Shown: in pieces, positions 44,228-55,366 of the stretch
How positions within the stretch are numbered: position 1 is the stretch's first letter
Layout of the letters: each line of letters starts with the position of its first letter
NCBI GenBank assembly: GCA_030077755.1
Contig: JAQJZZ010000014.1
Coordinates: 806,001 to 870,000, forward strand
Reading direction: 5' to 3'
Origin: Filosporella fistucella
Lineage: Eukaryota > Ascomycota > Leotiomycetes > Helotiales
Length of the DNA: 64,000 nt
Made by a program: the position numbers and the translations under genes
The notes under the pieces: model-generated
Told to the model about the DNA's origin: nothing
The model's database searches: none
Seen by the model: the letters and a program-made list of their open reading frames with translations, nothing else

Positions 44228-46096
44228 TGCTAAGTGATTCTCTCAAGTCGTTTTGGTTGGATGTCGTTGAGTAGGAAGTGAAGATAGGGAGGCATCTTGC
44301 TAACACGCTGATACATATATCTTGGAATATCTAGAGAAGTCTGGGATGCCACCACTGGCGGCATGATCCAGAGGTGTTGGGAAATGTACACAGCCACCAT
44401 ATGGGCATCATCAGCACCACCTTTTCGAACAATCTATCGTTGATACAGGGCTCAGCATGATACAGGTCGCTGCGGTGCGGCCGTAAAACGATGTCCAACA
44501 CCAGAACCAACATCACAGCCACAGTGTACCTGGCGAACTTCGGCGCGAGTTCTAACGAGAATCAGGGGTGGCTGCTGGATTTCAACGAAGCGAGTCCAGG
44601 CGAGCTCCTAAATGCTCCAGAAGGTGCAAAGAATGTCACAAACCCGGCCATAGCTTTGTACATTCTATATATGGATACTATGCAAACTTAGTCGGTACAT
44701 CAAGACCTCGAGGTAGCCCTTCGGATATTCATTTTCCGTGTCATGAATATTCGCGCATTTTGCTTATCGCGCTGTTGAACCGAAACCGATAAAATATCGG
44801 GCAGATTCTGCATGCCAAGGACCTATCAACTCATCTGTACGAAGCATGACCACTTCAAAAACAAGCCTAAATGATTATTCCTGCGATCCCCAGCTTTCTG
44901 TCTTCTCTTATCAAGCATACCAGTATGACTTCAAATTTGAGTAAAATTCATTTCGCACTTCTCTCCCACTGGCTTGTCACACAGCATACACTCTCTCAAA
45001 ATGCTGCTTGCATTTTGGATGAGCATAGACATTTTGCAATTCTGAAAGTCTTCAATTACTGCGGTATAGAAAGTTCTCAACCTCTAACCAAAATTTAAAT
45101 TTGTAGTCATCGCACAAATCTCAGTTCAATATCCAAGGGCTTAATGCTACATCGATCTCTTTGTTGTGTAGTCCACACCATAGAGGCCAACTCCAACTTC
45201 AACGGAATTTGTAAACCTTTGTGATCAGAAATTTCACGAGTCTTCATTCATGGCGCCCGCAGGGAGTTCCAATCCAGAATAGCTCATCCTTTTACAGAGC
45301 TTTTCCCGACTTCAGATAGAAGCTGTCTGTGCACATCTGCAACCGAGATCTGACAGCGGCGATTAGATCGATTTACGGATATATCTCGGTCATGGATGAA
45401 CCATTTTCTTCCACACCTGTTATTTCGAGGCTTGAGCACTTCACGGGTTTACCAACTGTCTGTAAGCGAATATCCACTCTCGATTTGAAGGCCCAATGCG
45501 GATGGAAAGAGATTGGAGTACCCGTTTGTGGGGAGAATGATTTCTATTCTTGGCTAAGTTCTCGCCTTATGGTGAAACAAACCTTAACCACATTTGAGGA
45601 TTGCCTTTTCAGGCATCTTCCATTCAGAGTTCACATGGCATCACAACAGCAAACTCTCAACTCTCCACCTTCTTTAGTATTCAGGAAATTGGCTGAAAAT
45701 CGTCTCTCGCATGATTCAATTTCACATTCCCCAGAAAAATACGGCAATGTGCCAAGATGCTCCGTATTCGTCTCCTGGAAGATGAGACCATTGTGGATAT
45801 CGAGATCTCGCAAACCCTGGGTGCAGCTTGTGGCTTTGAGTTGAATCCACTCTGTTCTCTAATGGGAGTCCGCCCGTAGCGCTACAGTACAGCATTGTCC
45901 CCTTTCGAGATTGACCCAAGCTTGGATAGTTATTGAAGTCAAGTAATTGTCCAGGCGTTATATATCATGGCAAGCCTCCCGGTTTGTGCGATTCCGCTCT
46001 GCAGCCTCCGTTGCTCTCAACCTGTCTGTCGTTTCCAGCTTTTTTTGTTCTTTATTCTTATTACCTTCTTTTCTAGACCAGCATTGAGCCAAAAAC
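44228..46096. other. long stretch without a convincing gene
   Basis: About 1.9 kb. A 171-codon plus-strand frame at 45329-45844 (MHICNRDLTAAIRSIYGYIS onward) is the longest, but has no domain, no signal and a composition typical of chance frames. Others are shorter. The last 150 bases are the pyrimidine-rich leader of the oxidase gene. Confidence 0.4.
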
Positions 46097-48281
46097 ATGG
46101 TTTTCAACCACTTGTCTAATGCCGCTGCTTCAGCTTTGTTTCTCCTTGTGCAGGCCATGGGCGCAAACGCTGCTCTGACGGCCTGTCCCGCGATACAGAC
46201 TTATTCGACTGGCAATTCTGGAGCCAAATATGCCATCTGTGGCAAGACCGACTTTCAAGGACCCAGTGCCAAAATCTTGTACAACATCGCAGACATCGAG
46301 GCGTGCATTCAGCAATGCGACATCAACACATCCTGTCTCAAGGCAGTATATGACCGGAGCAAAAAAATTTGTCATATCAAAAGCAAAACAGAAAATCTCA
46401 CTTGGGCTTCAGATAATCGATACGATGCTGTTGTTATGAACAATGATGTTGCAGAGCTGGGTAAAATCGCCAAATGTCCATACTCAGAGACGATCTTGAC
46501 CGGAGCTGGGAGAGGTTATACATCTTGTGCAGGAACGGATTTGGAAGGAACAAGCGTGAAGGTCTTCCAGGGAGTTGCAGGTGTTACATCATGTTCTGTT
46601 CAATGCAAGAGTACCGAAGGATGCGTTCAGGCAGTATACGATCACATTGGACGCTCTTGTCATATCAAAAACCCTGCGGAAACAAGCACTCTCACCTGGG
46701 TAATGAACAAACAGTTCACTGTCATCAATGCAATCGCATCTCAAGGCAATCCAGCATCTACCGTTGGCCAATGGTCAGATCTCATTCGCCTTCCTGTTAT
46801 TCCAGTAGCCGGCTATGTTGTCCCCCAATTCCCAGAAGCGTCTCGTATGCTTGTATTCTCGTCGTGGGGAGCAGATGCATTTGGAGGTGCCTCTGGTGTG
46901 ACTCAATTCTCTGATTACAATTTCAAATCTGGTGTCATATCAGAGAGACAAATTTCAAATACCAAACACGATATGTTTTGTCCTGGTATCAGCGCACTTG
47001 AAGATGGTCGTGTGGTAGTAAGCGGCGGCTCCAATGCTGAGGCTGTCAGTATCTACGACCCGGCAACGAATACTTTCTCTAAAGGTCCTGACATGAAAAT
47101 TCCACGAGGATATCAATCATCGGTTTTGACATCAGAGGGAAAGATATTCGAAATGGGAGGATCATACTCTGGGGCCAGAGGTGGGAAAAATGGGGAGCTC
47201 TATGACCCAGCTACCAATCAGTGGAACCTTCTTCCTGGTGCATTGTCCAAACCAATTTTGACAGCTGATGCTGGAGGTATCTGGCGCTCTGATAACGTAA
47301 GCTGAATCCTCCAGGAGAGAGACTAGAAAGTAACTAACAATTCCACAGCACGCTTGGCTCTATGCCTGGAAGAACGGCTCTGTGTTCCAAGCTGGCCCCA
47401 GCAAAGCCCAAAACTGGTTTAGCACACTCAACCAAGGTTCATCTAGCCCAGCTGGTACCCGGGACACGACCGATGCGATGTGCGGTGTAAATGTGATGTA
47501 CGAGCCGGGCAAGATTCTCTCCGCAGGAGGAAGCCCAGATTATACCGACAGCCCTGCAGTGGCGCGCTCTCATATCACCACTCTCGGTGAGCCGAATACC
47601 CCAGCATCTGTCGAGCGAGTCGCAGATATGGGATATCCACGAGGATTCGCAAATGGAGTTGCGCTGCCTGATGGAACCGTCCTCATCACAGGTGGGCAGA
47701 GAAAATCGCTGGTTTTCACAGACACGGATGGAATTCTCTACCCCGAGCTTTTCAATCCCTCGAGCAAGACATGGAAAGTCATGGCCCCAGAGGCAGTGGC
47801 GAGAAATTATCACTCAATTGCCCTATTACTGCCTGACGGGACCGTCTTCAGTGGCGGAGGAGGGTTATGCTACGTGGGTGGTGGCCTAGGAAGCTCGACT
47901 GCGAAGTGTAATAAGGCAGTCGATCATGCAGATGGACAAATATTCTCTCCACCTTATCTCTTCAATACGGATGGCAGCTTAGCAGCTCGACCTACGATAT
48001 CAAAATTAAGTGCGCAGAGCGTGAAAGTTGGAGGAACAATTACTGTGACTGCCTCAGTACCCGGTGCGAAATTGGCTTTGGTTCGGATGGGAAGCTCAAC
48101 ACATTCGATCAACACTGATCAGAGAAGAGTTCCGTTGACGAATATCATGGCAAAAGGGAATGTGTATACAGCAACTTTGCCTGGAGATGGGCTCTTGATT
48201 CCTGGGCACTATTATCTGTTTGTTATGTCAAGCACAGGTGTCCCAAGCATGGCTCAAACAGTGAAAATTACGCGGGTCTGA
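46097..48281 (+). CDS. secreted AA5 copper radical oxidase with PAN/Apple modules
   Basis: Extracellular galactose-oxidase-family (AA5_2) copper radical oxidase, oxidising a primary alcohol to an aldehyde and reducing O2 to H2O2. Exons 46097-47296 and 47349-48281; 710 aa. A signal peptide (about 1-25, AASALFLLVQAMGANA) is followed by two Cys-rich PAN/Apple-like repeats (about 28-120 and 125-220), each with a CHIK motif near its end. Then the beta-propeller: HDMFCPG with Cys295, RGYQSS with Tyr339 (the Cys-Tyr cofactor pair), NYHS with Tyr554-His555, and STHSINTDQRR with His652. All copper ligands are therefore present. The residue stacking on the cofactor, Trp290 in Fusarium galactose oxidase (GSWSG), is Tyr357 here (GSYSG). 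Such changes go with non-galactose substrates in characterised AA5_2 enzymes, so an aryl or aliphatic alcohol substrate is likely. The C-terminal Ig-like domain is present. Confidence 0.94.
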
Positions 48282-48466
48282 AGAAAGATCAAATTAAACG
48301 AAGGGATAATATCTTAATGTATCATAGTAATTCATATCGTTGCCATCTATTTGCTTCAGAATATTTCCATGAAAGCACTTCCTAGGTGAATGAAGCCTCG
48401 CCAAAATAACAATACACACAACTGGATTTCCAAGTTTTAGGTCTCTCCTGAGTCCTGGCAATCTCT

Positions 48467-49484
48467 CTATGAGTTAAGACTTATGATGGTGTCGAGTAGT
48501 TCTCGATTCGGAATCTAAACAGGAGCGTGGTTAACTGTGTGTGCAATTCTCCTGGGGAGAGTTGGCAACCTTCTTACCTCTGGAAAGTCCAAGGAAATCA
48601 CAGAACCTTTGCCATTAAAATTCTTTTGTCTCAACTTCGACACAGCCTCATGGTTATGTGCCTTAGCACCATATTCAATGAGACTGGAAAGCGCAAATGT
48701 GCCCACTTCCGAAAATTTGGGTAGCTCTGGAGGGCTATAGACTAGATCTTCATAGTCGGCAATCTGATGGGGCTCTGGATTGGGGTCCCTCTCCATACAC
48801 TATAAAGAGAAATCAGCATTTTCCAATGAACGAGAATGCTGAGCAATCACCTCATTAACCTTCCATACCCACATAGGGGGAGCATTAGGTGCATCCGGGT
48901 TAATGTCCTTGTTGCCATCAAACAATACAATGCAGCGCTTATTGGAAGACACATAGTCATTGTACGTCTGCTTTCGTGAGAAATACGACCACTGAGCCAG
49001 CATATCCCCGAAGATTGCTTCAAACATATTGATCAAGTCCTTGTACTTATCCAACCTGCCGCCAAAGCTTGTAGCTCTGTGGGCTCTACTTTGAGTTAGC
49101 CTTGCTGTACTAAGTGCCCTGATACAATCTGAGACTGACTTCAGAACAATGATCTCACCTGGATTTGATTTCAACCATGGGCCTATAGGGGAAATCATTT
49201 CTTCCAAGGTATCATTTGACTCAAGAGAATGAAAAATTCTGATTTTAGAACCGCCTTTGGATGAAACTCCGACTCTCAAGTCAAACCAGCGAATACCCAA
49301 ATCCAGCTGCCCTAAAAACGGTGAAGTTAGCTTTCAGTTCACAGCAATTGTAATTTTTTTTTCGGGGAGTCTTACCAATGAAGTCAAGGTATTGAGATTG
49401 AGCCTGTGGACATTGCGGCAAGTCATTTAACATTCTGCCAGTTGATTCATCGTCGGGATGAGTTTGCCACAGTTGACTCCGCCG
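48467..49484 (-). CDS. PLC-X-like phosphodiesterase, N-terminal part missing
   Basis: Four joined exons on the minus strand (from 49484 or below to 49376, 49311-48851, 48799-48578, 48514-48467) encode the later part of a PI-PLC X-domain (TIM barrel) protein: CPQAQSQYLDFIGQLDLGIR, WFDLRVG, IRIFHSLESNDTLEE with the second catalytic His, WLKSNPGEIIVLKSV, KRCIVLFDGNKD and a short tail to TAG 48469-48467. The first half of the domain with the GTHD motif and first catalytic His was not found. Upstream of 49484 the frame meets TGA and TAG at once. A fragment at 49620-49865 ending in SNGTWQLG could be the old N-terminus, but the sequence between has stops. Either unrecognised exons lie upstream or the gene is truncated and dead. 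Confidence 0.6.
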
Positions 49485-51204
49485 CTATCATTGTCGCTGC
49501 TACCGCCCCGCAAACCCCACAAAGGCGTTCCACGAGAGGAATTGCTCGTACTTCGTCACACGTTCAATCCCAACCATGCCCTACACGCGTTGGAGCAAGA
49601 TCGTGCGAATGCCCTCGGTCTAGCGAATCTTACCAAGTTGCCAGGTCCCGTTTGAAAGATCTACTAATTTATTCGACTTGACGTAGAGAACCCTAGCATT
49701 GCTCAGCTTGTAGCAGACACCGCGAAATACGAATTCGGGCTCCTCCTCCTCGACACTCGAGATCTCCTGCAAGCAAACACAAGGGCACAATGGAGCACGA
49801 GCTTTTTCGAACTTATCAATTCCGTATTGGAACCCCAAAGTATTGTAGGAACGCATTCCGAACATGCTGCTTTGGCCAGTTGAAACCTATCAATCCCGGC
49901 AACCTTGATGCAATGATACAGCCATTGATCCTCGAATCGAGATGTCATTCTTGTGGTCGACGTGGGAGCAAGAGACGTTCACTTTCTTTGAAGCCGCCAA
50001 GGTCAATCTCACAACCATTCATGTCCTGGGTATGCAAAAGGCTGCGCAACATCCACTCGACCTTGACTATCGTTGCACATAGGAAGACTTGCTTGCCTTT
50101 TTGAAATGTCCTCTCAGATATAGAGGTACTGTACGTTTCCAGCAATGATGCTACGCGCTCCGCGGTTTACTACTTATTGCTGCCGTAGATGCTGTTGCTG
50201 CCATTAGCCTTGTGGATCAGCAAAAGTGCCTTGTATCATCGTTTGAAGACATCGCCAGAGGACCAGTACCGCAGAATGACCGGGCGACAAAACGGGAAGA
50301 ACGTCAGCAGATAGAGGAAGACAGGCCAAGAATATGCCAAGAGAAATGGATAGCTATAGCTAATCGATTGCAGAAAAGCGAGAGGGAGGCTACGGCTCTA
50401 GAACCTAACAACACAACATCTTGAATCATTTGGAAATCATCTGGTGAGTCAGCCATGGGCTTTGATTCAATGAGTCCACCTTCACAATGGCTACATGATT
50501 TCTGTGACTATGCAATCGTTTAGCCAAGGAAACCGTTCTCGACGTCTGGGATGTAGTACAGAATACGTGTGAGGCAACCACATACGAACACAGACTAAGC
50601 ATCATTGCGCTATCTACACAGATTCCGGCACGTTGGTAAACATCTCTTTTCTACCTCGAGATTCTAACTCTAATCACTTATGAGAAATTTCATGTGATCT
50701 AGTCGCCCGATTCTTGAATGCAAGAATCCAGACCCTAGATCTCAGATCGCACTTCCTGACAAGCACATTAAGAAAATGTAAGAAGCGATAGTGAAGGTAT
50801 TCCACTAAATAGATTTCGGTAAAGCAGATATACTCTACGTCAACGAACTTCCTCAGAAATCCCGGGCCCACTGACTATACTGTCTGAAGTGAGTCTACGC
50901 ACGAAACACTTCTTCAATGTATCTATTCCCAAGAGCAGTCTTGATATCAGAACCCTGTATCTCGGAGAGATTCGTGACCTAGGTACTTTATAAGGAATAT
51001 CGGAAACGCTAGAATAAGATATCATAGTTTATGCTTTGCTGCTTCCATAATAGTACGTGGAATTCATTTGATAGGCAAGAACATATTAGCTTAAGATACC
51101 TTATGCTACCTTATACGTTGATGTTGTATACTAAAAGGAATCGGACACAGACATTCTGAGGCTCAATTTCTAAGTATAATATAGTTGACACGAGGGAAAC
51201 TGAC
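49485..51204. other. degenerate stretch upstream of PLC fragment
   Basis: About 1.7 kb with broken frames. Minus frames at 49620-49865, 49703-49948 and 49945-50145 may be decayed PLC upstream exons. The plus frame at 50212-50424 is Lys/Glu/Arg-rich with no domain. From about 50900 the base composition becomes AT-rich. No gene called. Confidence 0.4.
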
Positions 51205-51300
51205 ACATATAACCACAGATTGAGGAGGTTTGAAGTATTCCACACGTTCTACCAAGTTAAATTCAACCTCCAATAGTAAGTCTGGATATTATCTCATAGG
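51205..51300 (+). pseudogene. mutated 5S rRNA copy
   Basis: ACATATAACCACAGATTGAG matches the start of the intact 5S gene at 59326 (ACATACGACCACAGACTGAG) except for transitions. Similarity continues, with more differences, through the TTCTACCA segment (equivalent to CTCTGCCA). Most differences are C-to-T or G-to-A. The 3' part is too degraded to fix the end. Confidence 0.55.
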
Positions 51301-51571
51301 TTGCTCATTATGAAAACCTACTGCGGTATCCTATCCTCGGATCTAGGACCTGAAGCTGTGAACCAAGATCTTATATCTAGGCAGTCTGTGTGGCGATCCG
51401 CACGCGCTTCAACAAGCCTCACCTATTTGGTGCGATCCTTATTGACTAGGTTCGTAACTTTTGACTTCAAGGTGGTAGCTTTGCTTGTTGTCTTGCCAAT
51501 TAACCCTCTCTTGGATTATTGTCTTGCAGTACAAAGATATGAATCAAATACATGTGGAGCTGGCAGTTCCT

Positions 51572-52010
51572 TCAAATGTGTCTTTCCAGATCCAGTAGCA
51601 CCAATGTCAAAGCCGGTGTCAACGGAGATTTCAGTTCTTTTGGTGTAGTCCATTGGTTGCGTGTAATGGACACCATCAATTTCTTGCTCATCACCGAGAA
51701 GCCTAGTGTGTCTGACTTTGCAGTAAGATTGACAGTGCTACTTGTGGCTTGATTGTAGGATCTCCCGTCGGCATTTAGAATGTAGCCTTCGGGCTCGATA
51801 CAGTAGACAAGTTCCATGGCCAGCCCAGTTTCTGGAGTCAACTCCTGCCAGGCAGCTGTGCCCGTGGGATCACCATTAGTGACGAGGTATCTATTTGAAT
51901 AAAACTTAGCAAGACAAGAGATAGAGGTGGCTATATACTTACCCGCTGCCTAGAATCCAGAGGAGTATCGTGTGGGCTCTAGCTGGTTCACGCTTATCTC
52001 TAAGCAAGAA
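51572..52010 (-). pseudogene. coding-like relic, family not recognised
   Basis: Two minus-strand pieces join across a GTAAGT...AATAG intron (51942-51891). The first (about 52003-51943) reads REPARAHTILLWILGSG; the second (51890-51572) reads YLVTNGDPTGTAAWQELTPE, then TGLAMELVYCIEPEGY and more. Composition and splice sites look like real protein, but upstream the frame runs into TAG and no start is found. I do not recognise the family. Confidence 0.4.
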
Positions 52011-52763
52011 CCTCTACCCAAGCGTCGAGCTTGTGTGCAGAGCAACTGTTACAGGATTCTTGGAAAGTTTAAGAGCCATTAATTAGAGATGATAAGTTCA
52101 TTAAGATATAAATATGGGGGTTATGTTATGGTGATGTGCTAAGCAAAATGGCCAGAATGGGGGGACAGGAGAGTCTGAGTTCACTGGTTTCCCAGCAGCC
52201 TTTTGTCAACGTTAAATTCATCGGAAAAGTTACCGCCTTGTTTTGAATGGCTAGGATGGGCACAACAGAAACAAAACACAGAGCATAATTCCACCAAAAA
52301 AGCATGATATATAAGTCATTCATTGAAAGAAGGAGCCTGGGGAGCCTGCTCATAACCTATATATCAGAATATCCATTTCCTTCCAAGACGTTGTCACTTG
52401 CGTGCGAGCAGCGATTTAACGCCATCCTTACAGTGACCTAATTGCCTCATCAAGCTAACCTTGAGAGACGTTACCAAAGCCATCGAGGTTCAGGCTCCGT
52501 CAGGGTCCTGGAAACCAAGACCCTTGTAGTACTGATTCGTTAAGCTTTGGGTTGAGAGAGTTGGCAACGTCCTGAATCGTGACCTCAAAGTATGTACTGG
52601 CGAAACTTTCGGTGCTCAGTAAACTGTAAGGCGCCCATCAACGGGATACCTCCACGAGGATACCACTAAGACAAAAGAAACCATTTCCTTCTGTAGCCAT
52701 TTGGCGACCCAAACCACTCATTCGAAATCCTGCCCCAGTTTCGGAAAAGCCAAAGACGAATAA

Positions 52764-52808
52764 CAGCGATCACGCTGGTCATGAATAGCAGCGATTACGC
52801 TGACCATG
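52764..52808 (+). repeat. 20-bp direct repeat with two transitions
   Basis: CAGCGATCACGCTGGTCATG at 52764-52783 and CAGCGATTACGCTGACCATG at 52789-52808 differ only by C/T and G/A. Each also contains a short inverted repeat, CAGCG...CGCTG. Confidence 0.8.
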
Positions 52809-52947
52809 CCCCGAAACCGGGTCATCTGGAAAAACTTCGTCCATAAGCCGAGACTGAAATCGAAGACAGCTTGTGCATCAACCCAATGTCGGCCCTGATT
52901 TCTTGTGATTTGCTTTTGATTCGATTGTAACATTCGATTTAAAATTC

Positions 52948-54239
52948 CTAGAGTTGAATAATGATAGGCTCGATGGCCAGAGTTGGGTGCTTCCGTTTGA
53001 TATGTCGTTTCACATGGTCTAGTCTCTTGAATGGGGTTCTTCGTCCTTGCATTCCATGTTTACATTCATGGGCAGTACAGTAAAATACCTTGTTCCCGCT
53101 TCTGAGGCCATGTGTGAGCATGTGACGAGCCAAATCTCGAGACGTGGCAGACGAGTGACTGCATCCGCTCTCTGGACAATTGAATGGCTTCGTGTGAGTC
53201 TGAACATGTCTCCTATCGACGGTTTAGTCTCTACTTTTTCCCTTAACCAAAGAAGGAGCGTCAATATCTCCCTAAATCGCGTACCTGAGCAAAACTCCAG
53301 ACTCAAAGGGAATGTCACATGCGGCCCACCGACATATATGAGTATCATCAGCATGAGAAATGGCATGTTTGCTGCATTTAGTTAGCGCTTTCCAACATGG
53401 AATTGACTGTATATTTACTGGAGAAGGCTCGTGGAAGAAAATCCTCTCCTGCACCCAGACCATTGGCAGTGATTTATGATGGCGGGTGGTATGGCTTGAG
53501 GCAGTTGGGGAATGACTGACGAGGACAGAGATGTTCCAAGAAGTACTGTGGGATTGGAATCGAACTGTGGGACCGAGGCGTGTGGCGAGTCTTTTCGGAG
53601 AGTAAAACTCGGCGGAGCTGGAGAGGCAGACTGGTATTCATCTAAAGTCTGCCACATTGAATTGACGTGCAGTGGGGCGTTCTGTGCAGCAACAAGCAGC
53701 CGGGGTCCAATGCATCCACTTATGACTTCTTGATCGAAAACGAGAGCGTCCGAGTATCCTGGCGAGAGGTTGGTCTGGGCAAACGGAAGAGTGGCGGACG
53801 AAACCAAGAGACCAAAGTTGTCCAGGTCCTGTGCATCTGTCTGGCGATTGAAAAGGCTCTCGATATTATCTGCTTCGTGACTCCAAGTTTGGTCGCTAAC
53901 CTCATAATGGGTATCCTGAGGAGAGTTCGAGTTTGCCAACGACAAGCCGGGGAAGCATGGTGATTGAGTCTGGGAATCTGTAGTGAAAGGTGCCCAATTC
54001 GAGCATGCGAGGTTATTCCAAGGATAGGGTGTGAATTGTGGGGTGTAATCGTTGTCAACGACTCCACCAAGAGACCACGGTTCTGAGGGATTCAAATCGA
54101 AATAGTTGAAAGGCAAATCATATAGGTCGTCAGGGCGATCATTGTTAACTACATTCTGTGATCCATTGTCGCTTGTAATGTCGTTGCAGGCGGGTGACTC
54201 GCGAACCCGCTCGCGGACTCGATTGGATAGTAGAAATAA
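52948..54239 (-). CDS. C2H2 zinc-finger transcription factor, 5' end not found
   Basis: Probable DNA-binding regulator. Exons run from at most 54239 to 53419, then 53371-53285 and 53212-52948. The long first block is Ser/Pro/Asn/Gln-rich with no domain. Four C2H2 fingers follow: CQWSGC...LLHKHAISH, CRWAAC...VLLRRHVQTH (completed across the last intron), CPESGC...LARHMLTH and CTAHEC...HVKRHIKRKH. Correct splicing is supported because both introns restore finger spacing. No in-frame ATG lies between 54239 and the middle of the block, so the start must be in an upstream exon; a GTAAGG donor near 54267 may end it. The protein ends at TAG 52950-52948. Confidence 0.78.
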
Positions 54240-55366
54240 ACAGGTAAAGAGGCACTAAGGCCTTACCCAGAGGAATGGTGCAGCAGAGCGCCAGCCCCGG
54301 AAGTTGTGAAAGGAAAGGAAAGAGGAAGCGGCGAGAGGGGGAGTATTGGGAAGGTGGAACTTTATATCTTCACAATCCTCCCGTCTGTTTCGGCGCACGG
54401 CACCTGGAGGCCTCTCGGCATGCCAGCAAATCCCACGGGGGATATGGGGGCGGAAGGGGGTGGGCCTCAAGGTCATTAGATACACCCACAACTTTCCATC
54501 GGGATACTCACACGGCACCCCCTTTTAATCTTATCCAACAAGAATACAAGAAATCTTTGTTATCGTTTCCCGATAAGGATATCCTCCCAGTGCCATGGCG
54601 TCGCGTTAATGCAATCCGAATGAGAATATCCGTGGCTGGGGAGGTTTGCATTTCAATGCCACCTACTTAGACATAGGTAGGCTCGACTGGGAATGAGGGG
54701 CCTCCCACAATCTGCCTTGGGGCCCCTCGGAATCACGTGATGAACTCTATGGGTCCGTCCTGTTGGAGGTCACAGGGTCTGGTTGATTATGCGGTTGCTG
54801 TACCAGTGAACTGAACACAAGAACTTAATCAATAGGGCAAATCAAGTCAATTGTCAACTGTACAGAACAGACTACGAGGGCGTACGGCCCAGATATGAGG
54901 CATACAGGTGAGACATGCTTGATACCGGTGATTCTGGTGGCCTAAGGCACACAGGCACACTTCAACACGTCCCGTCGGGTGTGCTTTTACCTCCATATGA
55001 CAAGCTATCTCAGAGCATCAAAAATATTAAAGCGGGAATAGAAATCCACAATGGATTATTATAGCCACCCTACTAAGAAGTTTGGCGAAGTAGAACTATT
55101 TTGCTCCTATTTTAATCGAGGAAACAAACCTTTTGGCTGCGAGGCTGTACTTTCAGCGTCTGCAGTCCACCACCCAAAGCCCCTGCTGGGATGGCTGTAA
55201 TAAATTCGATGTTGGGTTTCTATTCTCGCTAATAGATATTTTTGGTGTGGTGCCGTGAGACAACTGGTCCTAAAAGCACACCATAGTAGCCTCGTGGGAA
55301 CAGGTCCTCAATTTACCTTTCAGATGTCTCTTAAGGAGTTAGAGTGCTCTGGTCATTTATGAAGGC
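54240..55366. promoter_or_regulatory. intergenic, promoter of C2H2 gene and PH-like gene
   Basis: About 1.1 kb. Includes the palindrome ATCACGTGAT at 54732-54741, an E-box of the Cbf1/bHLH type. The missing first exon of the C2H2 gene is probably in 54250-54600. Otherwise nothing is recognised. Confidence 0.4.

Noticed and set aside
45329..45844. 171-codon plus-strand frame
   Set aside because: No domain, signal or intron evidence; composition fits a chance frame.
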